Shown: positions 18,409 through 28,237 of the stretch, in pieces
How the letters are laid out: the number at the start of each line of letters is the position of its first letter
How positions within the stretch are numbered: position 1 is the first letter of the stretch
Assembly: GCF_003610735.1 (NCBI RefSeq)
Contig: NZ_RAQM01000007.1
Coordinates: 1 to 64,000, forward strand
Direction of reading: 5' to 3'
Origin: Tenacibaculum lutimaris
GTDB taxonomy: Bacteria; Bacteroidota; Bacteroidia; Flavobacteriales; Flavobacteriaceae
DNA: 64,000 bases
The notes under the pieces: model-generated
Database searches by the model: none
Seen by the model: the letters and a program-made list of their open reading frames with translations, nothing else
What the model was told of the DNA's origin: nothing
Made by a program: the position numbers and the translations under genes

Positions 18409-19245
18409 ATGAATTTATTTAATCAATTGATAGAATTTGGTAAGGAACACCCAATTCAAGCAGCATTTTATGCATCGCTTTTTACATGGGGTTTAACAGC
18501 TTTAGGAGCTAGTTTAGTGTTTTTTTTCAAAAAAATGAATCGGGCAGTTTTAGATGGGATGCTTGGATTTACAGGAGGAGTGATGGTTGCAGCGAGTTTT
18601 TGGAGTTTGTTATCTCCAGCAATTGATAATAGTCCAGGTGAAGGGTTTGTAAAAGTACTTCCTTCAGCAATTGGATTTGCTTTAGGAGCTTTAGCTTTGT
18701 TTGGGATGGATAAATTATTGCCGCACTTGCACATTAATTTTAAAGAGCATGAAGTGGAAGGTGTTAAGACGAGCTGGCATAAAACAACTTTACTAGTATT
18801 AGCAATCACACTACATAACATTCCAGAAGGTTTAGCAGTAGGAGTATTGTTTGGGGCAGCTTCTACCATGGTTGGAGTTGAACAAACAGAAATGATTATT
18901 GCGGCGATTTCATTGGCTATCGGTATAGGGATACAAAATTTCCCTGAAGGTTTTGCAGTTGCAATGCCACTTCGTAGACAAGGAGTAAGTCGTTTTAAAA
19001 GTTTTTGGTACGGGCAAATGTCAGCAATTGTAGAGCCCATGGCAGCCGTTTTAGGAGCGGTGGCTGTATCGTTTTTTACACCAATTTTACCATATGCTTT
19101 AGCATTTGCTGCAGGTGCAATGATTTTTGTGGTAGTAGAAGAAGTGATTCCGGAAACTCAAAGAGATAAATATACTGATATTGCTACACTGGGGTTTATC
19201 GGTGGATTTATAGTAATGATGTCGTTAGACGTAGGTTTAGGATAG
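18409..19245 (+). CDS. ZIP-family divalent metal transporter
   Basis: The 278-residue protein has about eight hydrophobic segments. The two family signature helices are HNIPEGLAVGVLFG (about 137-150) and NFPEGFAVAMPLRR (about 183-196), whose His, Asn, Pro and Glu line the metal site. Length fits bacterial ZupT/GufA-type ZIP proteins, which bring Zn, Mn or Fe into the cytoplasm across the inner membrane. A His/Glu-rich loop (LLPHLHINFKEHEVEG) follows the third segment. It is cotranscribed with the DtxR-family gene and has a terminator after it. With the divergent TonB receptor it makes a complete outer-to-inner membrane metal route. Confidence 0.92.
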   Translation: MNLFNQLIEFGKEHPIQAAFYASLFTWGLTALGASLVFFFKKMNRAVLDGMLGFTGGVMVAASFWSLLSPAIDNSPGEGFVKVLPSAIGFALGALALFGMDKLLPHLHINFKEHEVEGVKTSWHKTTLLVLAITLHNIPEGLAVGVLFGAASTMVGVEQTEMIIAAISLAIGIGIQNFPEGFAVAMPLRRQGVSRFKSFWYGQMSAIVEPMAAVLGAVAVSFFTPILPYALAFAAGAMIFVVVEEVIPETQRDKYTDIATLGFIGGFIVMMSLDVGLG

Positions 19246-19277
19246 AAGTAGGCTAAATTAAATAAGTATAAAATTAT

Positions 19278-19307
19278 GATTCCTGTGAAAGTGGGAATCT
19301 TTTTTTT
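19278..19307 (+). terminator. Intrinsic terminator of the regulator-ZIP operon
   Basis: GATTCC (19278-19283) pairs with GGAATC (19294-19299), followed by eight T (19300-19307). It lies inside the upstream extension of the helicase reading frame, which shows that extension is not coding. Confidence 0.8.
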
Positions 19308-19338
19308 GGTAAATTGCTTGCTTAATTATATTATTATT

Positions 19339-22300
19339 TTGCTTCAAAATCCATCTGTTTTTCAAGTATATAACGCTTCAGCGGGTAGTGGTAAAACCTT
19401 TACTTTGGTAAAAGAATATTTAAAGGTGTTGCTACAATCTGAAGATATTTTTCGTTTTCAAAAAATATTAGCAATTACGTTTACCAATAAAGCTGCTGGC
19501 GAAATGAAAGAACGTGTATTGCATAATTTGCAAGTTTTTTCAGAAGGAGAAAGCAATGATTTACTTGAAATTATTTTAGAAGAAACTTTACTAGATCGAA
19601 TCGTTGTAAAAGAACGAAGCAAAAAAATATTAGACGAAATCCTTCGGAATTATGCTGCATTTTCAATTACTACGATTGATAGTTTTACACATAAAATAAT
19701 CAAGAGCTTTGCTTACGATTTAGGGCTGCCGCTTAACTTTGAAGTTGAAATGGATGCGGGTTCGTTACTAAATGAGGCAGTAGATGTGCTCATTTCAAAA
19801 ATAGGGACCGATGAAGCTTTAACAAAAATACTGATTGACTTTTCCCTCGATAAAGCAGATGACGATAAATCGTGGGATATTTCACGTGAACTAAACGAGT
19901 TTTCTAAAATTTTGTTGAATGAAGATGATACAAAGCATTTTCGAAAATTAGCCAATAAACAACTTGCTGATTTTACCAACTTAAAAGCGAAGTTGTCCAA
20001 GCATCAAAAAGAAATAAAAAAGCGTTGGAAAGAAATTGGTGAGGAAGCCTTAAAAATAATAGAAGGAATGCAACTGGCGCATAACGATTTTTATCGTTCA
20101 ATGTTGCCTAATCATTTTGTAGCACTGGCTCAAAACCCAGAAAAAGCAAAGTTTTTCGACCAAAGTGCTCTTCGAGAAAGAATTGAAGAAAATAATTTTT
20201 ATGCCAAGTCAAAATCAGATGATATAAAGACGGCTATTGAAGGAGTTTTGCCAGAACTCTTAAAGTTGTATACGGAGTCTGAACAAATGTATCAACAATT
20301 TTTAATGAATAATTTGGCTTTGAAAAGCCTTATTCCATTAGCGGTTTTAAATAACATCAACCAAGAACTTTCACATTTAAAAGAAGAGAATAATTTACGG
20401 TTAAACGCTGAGTTTAATCAGTTAATTTCTGATAATATTAAAGACCAACCAGCGCCATTTATTTATGAGCGAATAGGGCAGCGATTTATGCATTATTTTA
20501 TTGATGAAATGCAAGATACGTCAATGCTGCAATGGCAAAATCTAATTCCGTTAATTGATAATGCGTTGGCGCAAGAAAATAGTAATTTACTATTAGTAGG
20601 TGATGGTAAACAGGCAATTTACCGCTGGCGAGGAGGAAAATCTGAGCAGTTTATAGGATTAGGGTCAGAGAAAGACAATCCGTTTCATGTTCCAAAAGTA
20701 GTAAAAACCTTAGAAACCAATTTTAGAAGTTATGCTGAGGTAATTAATTTTAACAATCAGTTTTTTCAACATACAGCAAACTTCTTACAAAATGAATCGT
20801 ATAAACAATTGTTTGTTGATGGAAACAAACAGCTAGAGAATGCAAAAAAAGGAGGATTTGTATCACTTACTTTTTTAGATAAAGAAGAAGATAAAGAAGA
20901 GGAGTTGATAAAATATCCGAAGAAGATTTTGGAGATTGTAAAGAATCTTTCAGCTCAATTTTCATTGAATGAGATATGTATTTTAGTTCGTAAAAAGAAA
21001 GATGGAATAGCTGTGGCAAATTACTTGTCAGAAAACGGAATTGATATTATTTCTTCAGAAACTTTATTGCTAGAAAACAGTTCAAAGGTTAACTTTATTA
21101 TGAATGTCTTGCAAGTCATTCAACACCCAAATGATAAAGAAACTTGTTTAGAAATACTGTATTTTTTACATGAGCATTTAAAGGCTGTTGAAGATAAACA
21201 TTCGTTTATTGCATTAATGATACATCAACCAAACGAAACAATTTTTCAACAGTTGAAAAACTATGGAGCTTTCTTTGAGTTGTCAACCTTTCATCAGCTG
21301 CCTTTTTATGAGAAAATAGAAGAAATTATTCGAGGTTTTCAATTAGTTACTTCTTCAGATGCATATGTGCAGTTTTTTTTAGATGTTGTATTGGAACAGC
21401 AAAGAAAGGGCACAAGTGTTCAAGAGTTTTTAGATTTTTGGTCAGAAAAAAAAGACAAGTTAAGTATTGTAGCTCCAGAAAGTGGAAATGCAGTGCAGGT
21501 TATGACGATTCATAAATCAAAAGGATTGGAATTTCCAGTAGTGGTTTTTCCATATGATTTAGATGTGTATAGACAAGTAAATCCTAAAGTTTGGTTAGAT
21601 GAATTACCTGAGAGTTTTGATGACTTTAAAGAATTATTCGTTCCCTTTAATAAAGATTTGAATTATGTGAATGATAGAGGTTCCGAGATTTACCAGCAAC
21701 AAAGAGAAGAATTAGAGTTAGATAATTTTAACTTGCTATATGTAGCGCTAACCAGGGCTGTGGAGCAATTATATGTTGTTACAGAAAAGAAAATATCGTC
21801 TAAAGGAGAAGAAAATACTAACTTTTATTCTGGAGTTTTTATCAATTATTTAAAAGCTCAAGGTTTATGGGAAGAAGAACAGTTAGAGTATACTATTGGA
21901 AATCCTGAAAGAATGAGTGAACGTAAGGAAAATGTGAATGCTGCAGAAATTCAAGAAATGTTTATTTCTACACCATGGCAAGAACATAACATTCATATGT
22001 TGGCGAGTGCCTCTAAATTATGGGATACTGAACAGGGAAAAGCAATAGAATTTGGTAATTTGGTTCATGAAATGATGGCTAACATCATCACAAAAAAAGA
22101 TGTAGAAAAAGTTGTGTTTCAATATGAACAACAAGGAATACTTCCACAGGAGAAATCAGCCGAAGTAATAAAAGATATTCAGCAAATCGTAAACCATCCA
22201 GAGTTGGAAAAATATTATTCAGATAATGTTAAGGTCTTCAATGAACGTGAAATTGTAGATGTTGATAACCAAATTATAATTCCCGACAGGTTAGTTTTTG

Positions 22301-22467
22301 ATTCAGAAAATCAAATTACAATTATTGATTATAAAACAGGAAAACCGTCTAAAGCATATCATCAACAATTGTTGAAATACGAAAGAGTGTTACAAACAAT
22401 GAATTTTAAGGTCCAAAAAAAACTGCTTGTATATATTGATGAAGAAATTTTGGTTGAAGAAGTTTAA
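19339..22467 (+). CDS. AddA-like UvrD/RecB-family helicase-nuclease
   Basis: About 1042 residues with superfamily I helicase motifs: Walker A NASAGSGKTFTLVK near the N-terminus, TITTIDSFTHKIIKSFAYDLG, YFIDEMQDTS (motif II), LLVGDGKQAIYRWRGG (motif III), VMTIHKSKGLEFPVVVFP and LLYVALTRA (motifs V-VI). The C-terminus holds a PD-(D/E)xK nuclease signature, DRLVF then IIDYKTGKP. This is the AddA/RecB layout for double-strand break end processing in the cytoplasm. The frame is open from an ATG at 19276, but that codon lies beside a terminator hairpin; TTG at 19339, giving LLQNPSVFQVYNASAGSGKT, is preferred. The partner AddB is not in the window. Confidence 0.88.
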   Translation: MLQNPSVFQVYNASAGSGKTFTLVKEYLKVLLQSEDIFRFQKILAITFTNKAAGEMKERVLHNLQVFSEGESNDLLEIILEETLLDRIVVKERSKKILDEILRNYAAFSITTIDSFTHKIIKSFAYDLGLPLNFEVEMDAGSLLNEAVDVLISKIGTDEALTKILIDFSLDKADDDKSWDISRELNEFSKILLNEDDTKHFRKLANKQLADFTNLKAKLSKHQKEIKKRWKEIGEEALKIIEGMQLAHNDFYRSMLPNHFVALAQNPEKAKFFDQSALRERIEENNFYAKSKSDDIKTAIEGVLPELLKLYTESEQMYQQFLMNNLALKSLIPLAVLNNINQELSHLKEENNLRLNAEFNQLISDNIKDQPAPFIYERIGQRFMHYFIDEMQDTSMLQWQNLIPLIDNALAQENSNLLLVGDGKQAIYRWRGGKSEQFIGLGSEKDNPFHVPKVVKTLETNFRSYAEVINFNNQFFQHTANFLQNESYKQLFVDGNKQLENAKKGGFVSLTFLDKEEDKEEELIKYPKKILEIVKNLSAQFSLNEICILVRKKKDGIAVANYLSENGIDIISSETLLLENSSKVNFIMNVLQVIQHPNDKETCLEILYFLHEHLKAVEDKHSFIALMIHQPNETIFQQLKNYGAFFELSTFHQLPFYEKIEEIIRGFQLVTSSDAYVQFFLDVVLEQQRKGTSVQEFLDFWSEKKDKLSIVAPESGNAVQVMTIHKSKGLEFPVVVFPYDLDVYRQVNPKVWLDELPESFDDFKELFVPFNKDLNYVNDRGSEIYQQQREELELDNFNLLYVALTRAVEQLYVVTEKKISSKGEENTNFYSGVFINYLKAQGLWEEEQLEYTIGNPERMSERKENVNAAEIQEMFISTPWQEHNIHMLASASKLWDTEQGKAIEFGNLVHEMMANIITKKDVEKVVFQYEQQGILPQEKSAEVIKDIQQIVNHPELEKYYSDNVKVFNEREIVDVDNQIIIPDRLVFDSENQITIIDYKTGKPSKAYHQQLLKYERVLQTMNFKVQKKLLVYIDEEILVEEV

Positions 22468-22514
22468 AAACTAACTTTGACCTTTTTATAGCAAACAACT
22501 TTCAAACATAAATT

Positions 22515-23708
22515 ATGTACGGAAAAATAAAAGAACAATTACAACAAGAAATCCAGGATATTAAAGATGCTGGATTGTATAAATCAGAACGTATCATTAC
22601 CTCGTCTCAAGATGCAGTGATAAAAATTTCTACAGGAGAAGAAGTAATTAACTTTTGTGCTAATAATTATTTAGGGCTATCAAATAACCCAGAAGTAATT
22701 CAGGCAGCAAAAGATACTATGGATACACACGGCTTTGGAATGTCATCAGTACGCTTTATCTGTGGTACGCAAGATATCCATAAGCAATTAGAACAAAAGA
22801 TAGCTGATTTTTATACCACAGAAGATACCATATTATATGCAGCAGCTTTTGATGCAAACGGAGGTGTTTTTGAACCACTTTTAACAAGTGAAGATGCAAT
22901 TATTTCTGATAGTTTAAACCATGCTTCTATTATAGATGGAGTGCGTTTGTGTAAAGCGGCTCGTTATCGTTATAATAATAATGATATGGCATCATTAGAA
23001 GAGCAGTTAATCGAAGCAAACAAGCACAACCACCGTTTCAAAATTATTGTAACTGATGGTGTTTTCTCTATGGACGGAATTGTAGCGAAGTTAGATGATA
23101 TTTGTGATTTAGCAGATAAGTATGACGCTATGGTAATGGTTGATGAATGTCATGCAGCTGGGTTTATTGGAAAAACAGGACGTGGAACTGTAGAATTGAA
23201 AAATGTAATGGATCGTGTAGATATTGTTACAGGAACCTTAGGTAAAGCACTTGGAGGAGCTATGGGAGGATATACTACAGGTAAAAAAGAGATTATTGAA
23301 ATTTTACGTCAACGTTCACGTCCGTATTTATTTTCAAACTCATTAGCGCCAGCAATTGTAGGAGCTTCATTAAAAGTATTTGATTTATTATCTAATGATA
23401 CTACATTACGTGATAAATTAGAATGGAATACCAATTATTTTCGTAGTGAAATGGAAAAAGCAGGTTTTGATTTAGTAGGAGCTGATGCTGCAATTGTACC
23501 AGTAATGTTGTATGATGCAAAATTATCACAAGTAATGGCAAACAAACTATTAGAAGAAGGTATTTATGTAATAGGATTCTTTTATCCAGTCGTGCCAAAA
23601 GAACAAGCAAGAATTCGAGTTCAGTTATCAGCAGCTCATGAAAAAGAGCATTTAGATAAGGCAATAAAAGCATTTATTAAGGTTGGAAAAGAGCTAAAAG
23701 TCATATAA
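22515..23708 (+). CDS. kbl: Glycine C-acetyltransferase (2-amino-3-ketobutyrate CoA ligase)
   Basis: The 397-residue PLP enzyme of the alpha-oxoamine synthase family cleaves 2-amino-3-ketobutyrate with CoA to glycine and acetyl-CoA, the second step of threonine breakdown. [13 protein letters not shown] and [21 protein letters not shown] are typical of Kbl, and the PLP lysine is Lys244 in [15 protein letters not shown]. Length matches E. coli Kbl (398). BioF is a paralogue of similar fold, but a separate bioF lies at 50267-51397. No threonine dehydrogenase gene is adjacent. It starts 47 bases after the helicase gene and ends at a terminator. Confidence 0.93.
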   Translation: MYGKIKEQLQQEIQDIKDAGLYKSERIITSSQDAVIKISTGEEVINFCANNYLGLSNNPEVIQAAKDTMDTHGFGMSSVRFICGTQDIHKQLEQKIADFYTTEDTILYAAAFDANGGVFEPLLTSEDAIISDSLNHASIIDGVRLCKAARYRYNNNDMASLEEQLIEANKHNHRFKIIVTDGVFSMDGIVAKLDDICDLADKYDAMVMVDECHAAGFIGKTGRGTVELKNVMDRVDIVTGTLGKALGGAMGGYTTGKKEIIEILRQRSRPYLFSNSLAPAIVGASLKVFDLLSNDTTLRDKLEWNTNYFRSEMEKAGFDLVGADAAIVPVMLYDAKLSQVMANKLLEEGIYVIGFFYPVVPKEQARIRVQLSAAHEKEHLDKAIKAFIKVGKELKVI

Positions 23709-23720
23709 ATTAGTTGCTCA

Positions 23721-23746
23721 AAAACTTGCATTTGTTGTAAGTTTTT
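23721..23746 (+). terminator. Intrinsic terminator after kbl
   Basis: AAAACTTGCA (23721-23730) pairs with TGTAAGTTTT (23736-23745) around a five-base loop, followed by T. Confidence 0.8.
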
Positions 23747-23758
23747 GTAGATTTGTTT

Positions 23759-23788
23759 TTGTAAATAAGTTTTAACAACTTACATTTG
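23759..23788 (+). promoter_or_regulatory. Promoter of the OmpA-family gene
   Basis: TTG (23759-23761), a 19-base spacer and TACATTTG (23781-23788) give a near-ideal Bacteroidota promoter, with a leader of about 33 nt. Confidence 0.7.
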
Positions 23789-23827
23789 CGTAATATATAA
23801 ACGAACTTTTAATTTAAATTTTTAATA

Positions 23828-25183
23828 ATGAAACAATTAAAATTAGCTGTGATGGCTTTATTTGCGTTTGCTGCTGTAAACGTAAGCGCACAGGATTCAG
23901 ACAACCCTTGGGCGGTTGGTTTCGGGGTTAATGCAGTAGACATTAGAGTCCCTTCTAAATTTGGAGATTATGCTAAAGATTATATCGGTACTAGTGACTG
24001 GAATATCTTACCATCAATTTCAAGAGTATCTGTTGATAGATATTTAAATGATGGATTCTCTTTACAGTTAGCTGGATCTTTAAACAAAATTGAAACTGTT
24101 TATACAGAGAATGATTCAGATATGCTTTACTGGGCAATTGATGCTAATGTAAAGTATGATATGAACAATTTATTTGGTAACACTGGTTGGTGGGATCCTT
24201 ATGTATATGTTGGTGGAGGTTATACTTCTATTGACGATGAAGGAGAAGGTATGTTAAACGTTGGAGCTGGATTTAATGTTTGGTTTAACGATAACTTAGG
24301 AATGAATTTCCAAACAGGAGGGAAGAAAGAATTTGCTGATAAAGTTAAAGATCACTTCCAACACTCAATCGGTTTAGTATTCAAATTCGGAGGAAAAGAT
24401 ACTGACGGAGATGGAGTATACGATAAAGAAGATGCATGTCCAGAAGTTGCTGGTTTAAAAGAATTCAACGGATGTCCTGATACTGACGGAGACGGAATCA
24501 AAGATTCTGACGATGCATGTCCAGAAGTTGCTGGTTTAGCTGCTTTAAACGGATGTCCTGATGCTGATGGAGATGGTATCGCTGATAAAGATGATGCTTG
24601 TCCAACTGAAAAAGGAACTAAAGCTAACAACGGATGTCCTGATGCTGACGGAGACGGTGTTGTAGATGGAAAAGATAAGTGTCCTAACACTGCTGGTCCA
24701 GCTGCTAACAACGGATGTCCTTGGCCAGATACTGACGGAGACGGAGTATTAGACAAAGATGATAAGTGTCCAAACGAAGCAGGTGTAGCATCTAACAACG
24801 GATGTCCTGAAGTAGTAATCAAAGAAGAAGCTGTTAAGCAATTAAATGAATTTGCAAGAGCTATCTACTTTAACTCAGGTAAATCTACTTTCAGAACTGG
24901 TACTACTGGTAAATTAGATTTAATCGCAGGAATTATGAAAGAGTATCCTAAAGCTAACTTTAGCATCCAAGGACACACTGATAGTTCAGGATCTAATTCT
25001 TTAAACCAAAAATTATCAGAAAAAAGAGCTAAAGCTGTTTTAGACTACTTAGTAGCTAAAGGAGGAATCGCTGCTGATAGATTAACTTCTGCAGGTTTTG
25101 GAGAAGATTATCCAATCGCTGATAACAAAACTAGAGCTGGTAGAGCTGAAAACAGACGTGTTGAGATTAAATTAGTAAAATAA
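23828..25183 (+). CDS. OmpA-family outer-membrane protein with thrombospondin type 3 repeats
   Basis: The 451-residue protein has a signal peptide ([22 protein letters not shown]), an eight-strand-type beta-barrel (about 22-185), five DxDGDGxxDxxDxCP repeats (about 190-330) that should bind calcium and act as a stiff linker, and a C-terminal OmpA peptidoglycan-binding domain (about 345-451, with [13 protein letters not shown] and NRRVEIKL). It ties the outer membrane to the cell wall. This barrel/TSP3/OmpA order is the major-porin type of Flavobacteriia. Codon choice is strongly restricted (GCT, GGA, AAC), as expected of an abundant protein. It has its own promoter and terminator. Confidence 0.92.
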   Translation: MKQLKLAVMALFAFAAVNVSAQDSDNPWAVGFGVNAVDIRVPSKFGDYAKDYIGTSDWNILPSISRVSVDRYLNDGFSLQLAGSLNKIETVYTENDSDMLYWAIDANVKYDMNNLFGNTGWWDPYVYVGGGYTSIDDEGEGMLNVGAGFNVWFNDNLGMNFQTGGKKEFADKVKDHFQHSIGLVFKFGGKDTDGDGVYDKEDACPEVAGLKEFNGCPDTDGDGIKDSDDACPEVAGLAALNGCPDADGDGIADKDDACPTEKGTKANNGCPDADGDGVVDGKDKCPNTAGPAANNGCPWPDTDGDGVLDKDDKCPNEAGVASNNGCPEVVIKEEAVKQLNEFARAIYFNSGKSTFRTGTTGKLDLIAGIMKEYPKANFSIQGHTDSSGSNSLNQKLSEKRAKAVLDYLVAKGGIAADRLTSAGFGEDYPIADNKTRAGRAENRRVEIKLVK

Positions 25184-25207
25184 TTTAATTACAATTATAA
25201 CATCAAT

Positions 25208-25237
25208 AAAGGCCTCACATTAGTGAGGCTTTTTTTT
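25208..25237 (+). terminator. Intrinsic terminator after the OmpA-family gene
   Basis: GCCTCAC (25212-25218) and GTGAGGC (25223-25229) form a stem with an ATTA loop, followed by eight T. Confidence 0.88.
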
Positions 25238-25282
25238 ATGGAAAAATACGTCGAAAGGTTTTTTAAATTCCACTAAAAAAAT

Positions 25283-25290
25283 TACCTTTG
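25283..25290 (+). promoter_or_regulatory. -7 element of atpD-atpC
   Basis: TACCTTTG matches TAnnTTTG; no clear TTG lies at the -33 position. The predicted leader is about 55 nt. Confidence 0.5.
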
Positions 25291-25340
25291 CACCTTGAAA
25301 AAATGAGTTAAAACTCATATAGTAAATAATATAACTTTAA

Positions 25341-26864
<1,524 letters not shown>

Positions 26865-26908
26865 TTAATTGCCTTAAGCAAAAGCTTAAAGCCCTAAAGC
26901 ATTAAAAT

Positions 26909-27202
26909 ATGTATTTAGAAATTGTAACACCAGAAGCTATTTTATTTTCATCAGAAGTTGATTCTGTAGCAGTACCAGGTGTAAATGGAGAATTTCAGAT
27001 GTTAAATAATCACGCACCAGTGGTGTCTATTTTAACTGAAGGAAGAATAAAAGTGCATGTACATACTCAAAATCATTTAGTTTTTGATGATTTACATGGA
27101 AGCATTGAAAGATTACCAGAAGATGATAAAGTATTAACTTTAAAAATCAAATCAGGAACTCTTGAAATGAAAGATAATAAAGTGATTATTCTTGCAGACT
27201 AA
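26909..27202 (+). CDS. atpC: F1 ATP synthase subunit epsilon, short form
   Basis: At 97 residues this is the N-terminal beta-sandwich only (MYLEIVTPEAILFSSEVDSVAVPGVNGEFQML, NNHAPVVSILTEG). The C-terminal helical hairpin that inhibits ATP hydrolysis in E. coli (139 residues) is missing. Short epsilon subunits occur across Bacteroidota, so this is a family trait rather than a truncation. It is cotranscribed with atpD and ends before a strong terminator. Confidence 0.95.
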   Translation: MYLEIVTPEAILFSSEVDSVAVPGVNGEFQMLNNHAPVVSILTEGRIKVHVHTQNHLVFDDLHGSIERLPEDDKVLTLKIKSGTLEMKDNKVIILAD

Positions 27203-27220
27203 TGCATTTTATATAAAATA

Positions 27221-27249
27221 AAAAGCAACCAAATTTGGTTGCTTTTTTT
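27221..27249 (+). terminator. Intrinsic terminator after atpC
   Basis: AAAAAGCAACCAAA (27221-27234) and its exact complement (27235-27248) form a palindrome followed by T. Confidence 0.9.
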
Positions 27250-27281
27250 TATTCAATAAAGTATAGCACATTGAATTTAAC

Positions 27282-27289
27282 TATCTTTG
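27282..27289 (+). promoter_or_regulatory. -7 element just before tatA
   Basis: TATCTTTG matches TAnnTTTG and ends five bases before the tatA ATG, so the transcript would start at or within a few bases of the start codon. Confidence 0.5.
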
Positions 27290-27294
27290 CAGTG

Positions 27295-27576
27295 ATGAAT
27301 GGAATATTTTTATTTATTGGAGGACCAGAGATTTTTGTAATCTTATTAATCGTAGTCATGTTGTTTGGAGCTGATAAAATTCCTGAAATAGCAAGAGGAT
27401 TAGGAAAAGGAATGCGTCAAATTAAAGATGCAACAAACGATATTAAAAGAGAGATTAATGAAAGTGCAAAAAATCAAGGTATAGACACAGACTTTGTTAA
27501 AGATATAAACAACGAAATTAACGAAGTAAAAGATAATATTGACGATTTTACAGGCCCTATAAAAAGAAGCCGTTAA
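27295..27576 (+). CDS. tatA: Twin-arginine translocase subunit TatA/TatE
   Basis: The 93-residue protein has one N-terminal transmembrane helix ([20 protein letters not shown]), the conserved [20 protein letters not shown] amphipathic segment and an acidic/basic helical tail (KRSR end). This is the pore-forming Tat component for export of folded proteins. The start at 27295 gives the standard [12 protein letters not shown]-terminus; the frame is open further upstream but that part overlaps the atpC terminator. No tatC is adjacent. The -7 element almost abuts the ATG, so the mRNA may be leaderless. Confidence 0.92.
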   Translation: MNGIFLFIGGPEIFVILLIVVMLFGADKIPEIARGLGKGMRQIKDATNDIKREINESAKNQGIDTDFVKDINNEINEVKDNIDDFTGPIKRSR

Positions 27577-27579
27577 ATC

Positions 27580-27623
27580 AAATAAAATTGACGTAGTACA
27601 TAAGAACTATGTCAATTTTATTT
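27580..27623. terminator. Hairpin shared by convergent tatA and lrp-family genes
   Basis: AAATAAAATTGAC (27580-27592) pairs with GTCAATTTTATTT (27611-27623), with an inner TAGT/ACTA extension. The right arm lies inside the last codons of the regulator gene. Confidence 0.75.
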
Positions 27624-28071
27624 TTGTAGTATTCTTAACTTGCTTCATTACAAATGAGCTCTGAATATTTGATATTATTTCCAATTGTGATAGTTTTTTT
27701 AGTACAAAATCCTGATATTCATTCATGTCTTTTAAAACAACTTTTAATAAGAAGTCATAAACACCAGCTATGTAAGAGACTTCTACGATTTCATCTATTT
27801 TAGACATATATTCTTCAAACTCTTTAAAAGCACTTTCTTGATGTTTTACTAAGGTGACTTGACAATAAACAATTAAACTTTTGTCAATTGTTTCTAAGTT
27901 TACTAAAGCAACATATTTATCTATTATTCCGTTAGCTTCCATCTTCTTTACACGCTCATGAGTAGGCGTTATAGATAGATTTACTTTGTTGGCTAGTTGT
28001 TTTATAGATTGCTTACAGTCTTTTTGTAGTTCTTCTAAAAGTTTTTTATCTACACTATCTAGTTGATGCAT
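27607..28071 (-). CDS. Lrp/AsnC-family transcriptional regulator
   Basis: The 154-residue protein has an N-terminal AsnC-type HTH (LDSVDKKLLEELQKDCKQSIKQLANKVNLSITPTHERVKKME) and a C-terminal ligand-binding RAM domain (about 65-145, with VSYIAGVYDFLLKVVLKDMNEYQDF). Lrp-type proteins sense amino acids and control nearby metabolic genes. It diverges from the histidine-decarboxylase-like gene with 166 bases between them, so an amino-acid effector controlling that enzyme is a natural inference, but no operator was identified. Confidence 0.93.
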   Translation of the reverse strand: MHQLDSVDKKLLEELQKDCKQSIKQLANKVNLSITPTHERVKKMEANGIIDKYVALVNLETIDKSLIVYCQVTLVKHQESAFKEFEEYMSKIDEIVEVSYIAGVYDFLLKVVLKDMNEYQDFVLKKLSQLEIISNIQSSFVMKQVKNTTKIKLT

Positions 28072-28194
28072 GGTATGTTTTTCTGTTTTAAAGTGATTTT
28101 TAGAAATTAAATAGAAATTTAATCTTTTTAAAATTTAAAAATAGGTGTTTTTTCTTTAATGATAGTGTTAATGTAGTTTTTTATACTTTAATAA

Positions 28195-28202
28195 TATATT
28201 TG
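28195..28202 (+). promoter_or_regulatory. -7 element of the decarboxylase gene
   Basis: TATATTTG matches TAnnTTTG and gives a leader of about 28 nt before the ATG at 28238. Confidence 0.6.
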
Positions 28203-28237
28203 TTAAGTGATTTAATACTATTTAAAAACAGGTAATT

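Noticed and set aside
18468..19040. 190-codon open frame on the minus strand inside the ZIP gene
   Set aside because: It is antisense to a gene with clear family motifs, has no start context of its own and its translation lacks any recognisable domain.
24352..24822. 156-codon minus-strand open frame over the thrombospondin repeats
   Set aside because: It arises from the repeated GAC/GGA codons of the OmpA-family gene read in antisense; the product is low-complexity Ser/Pro.
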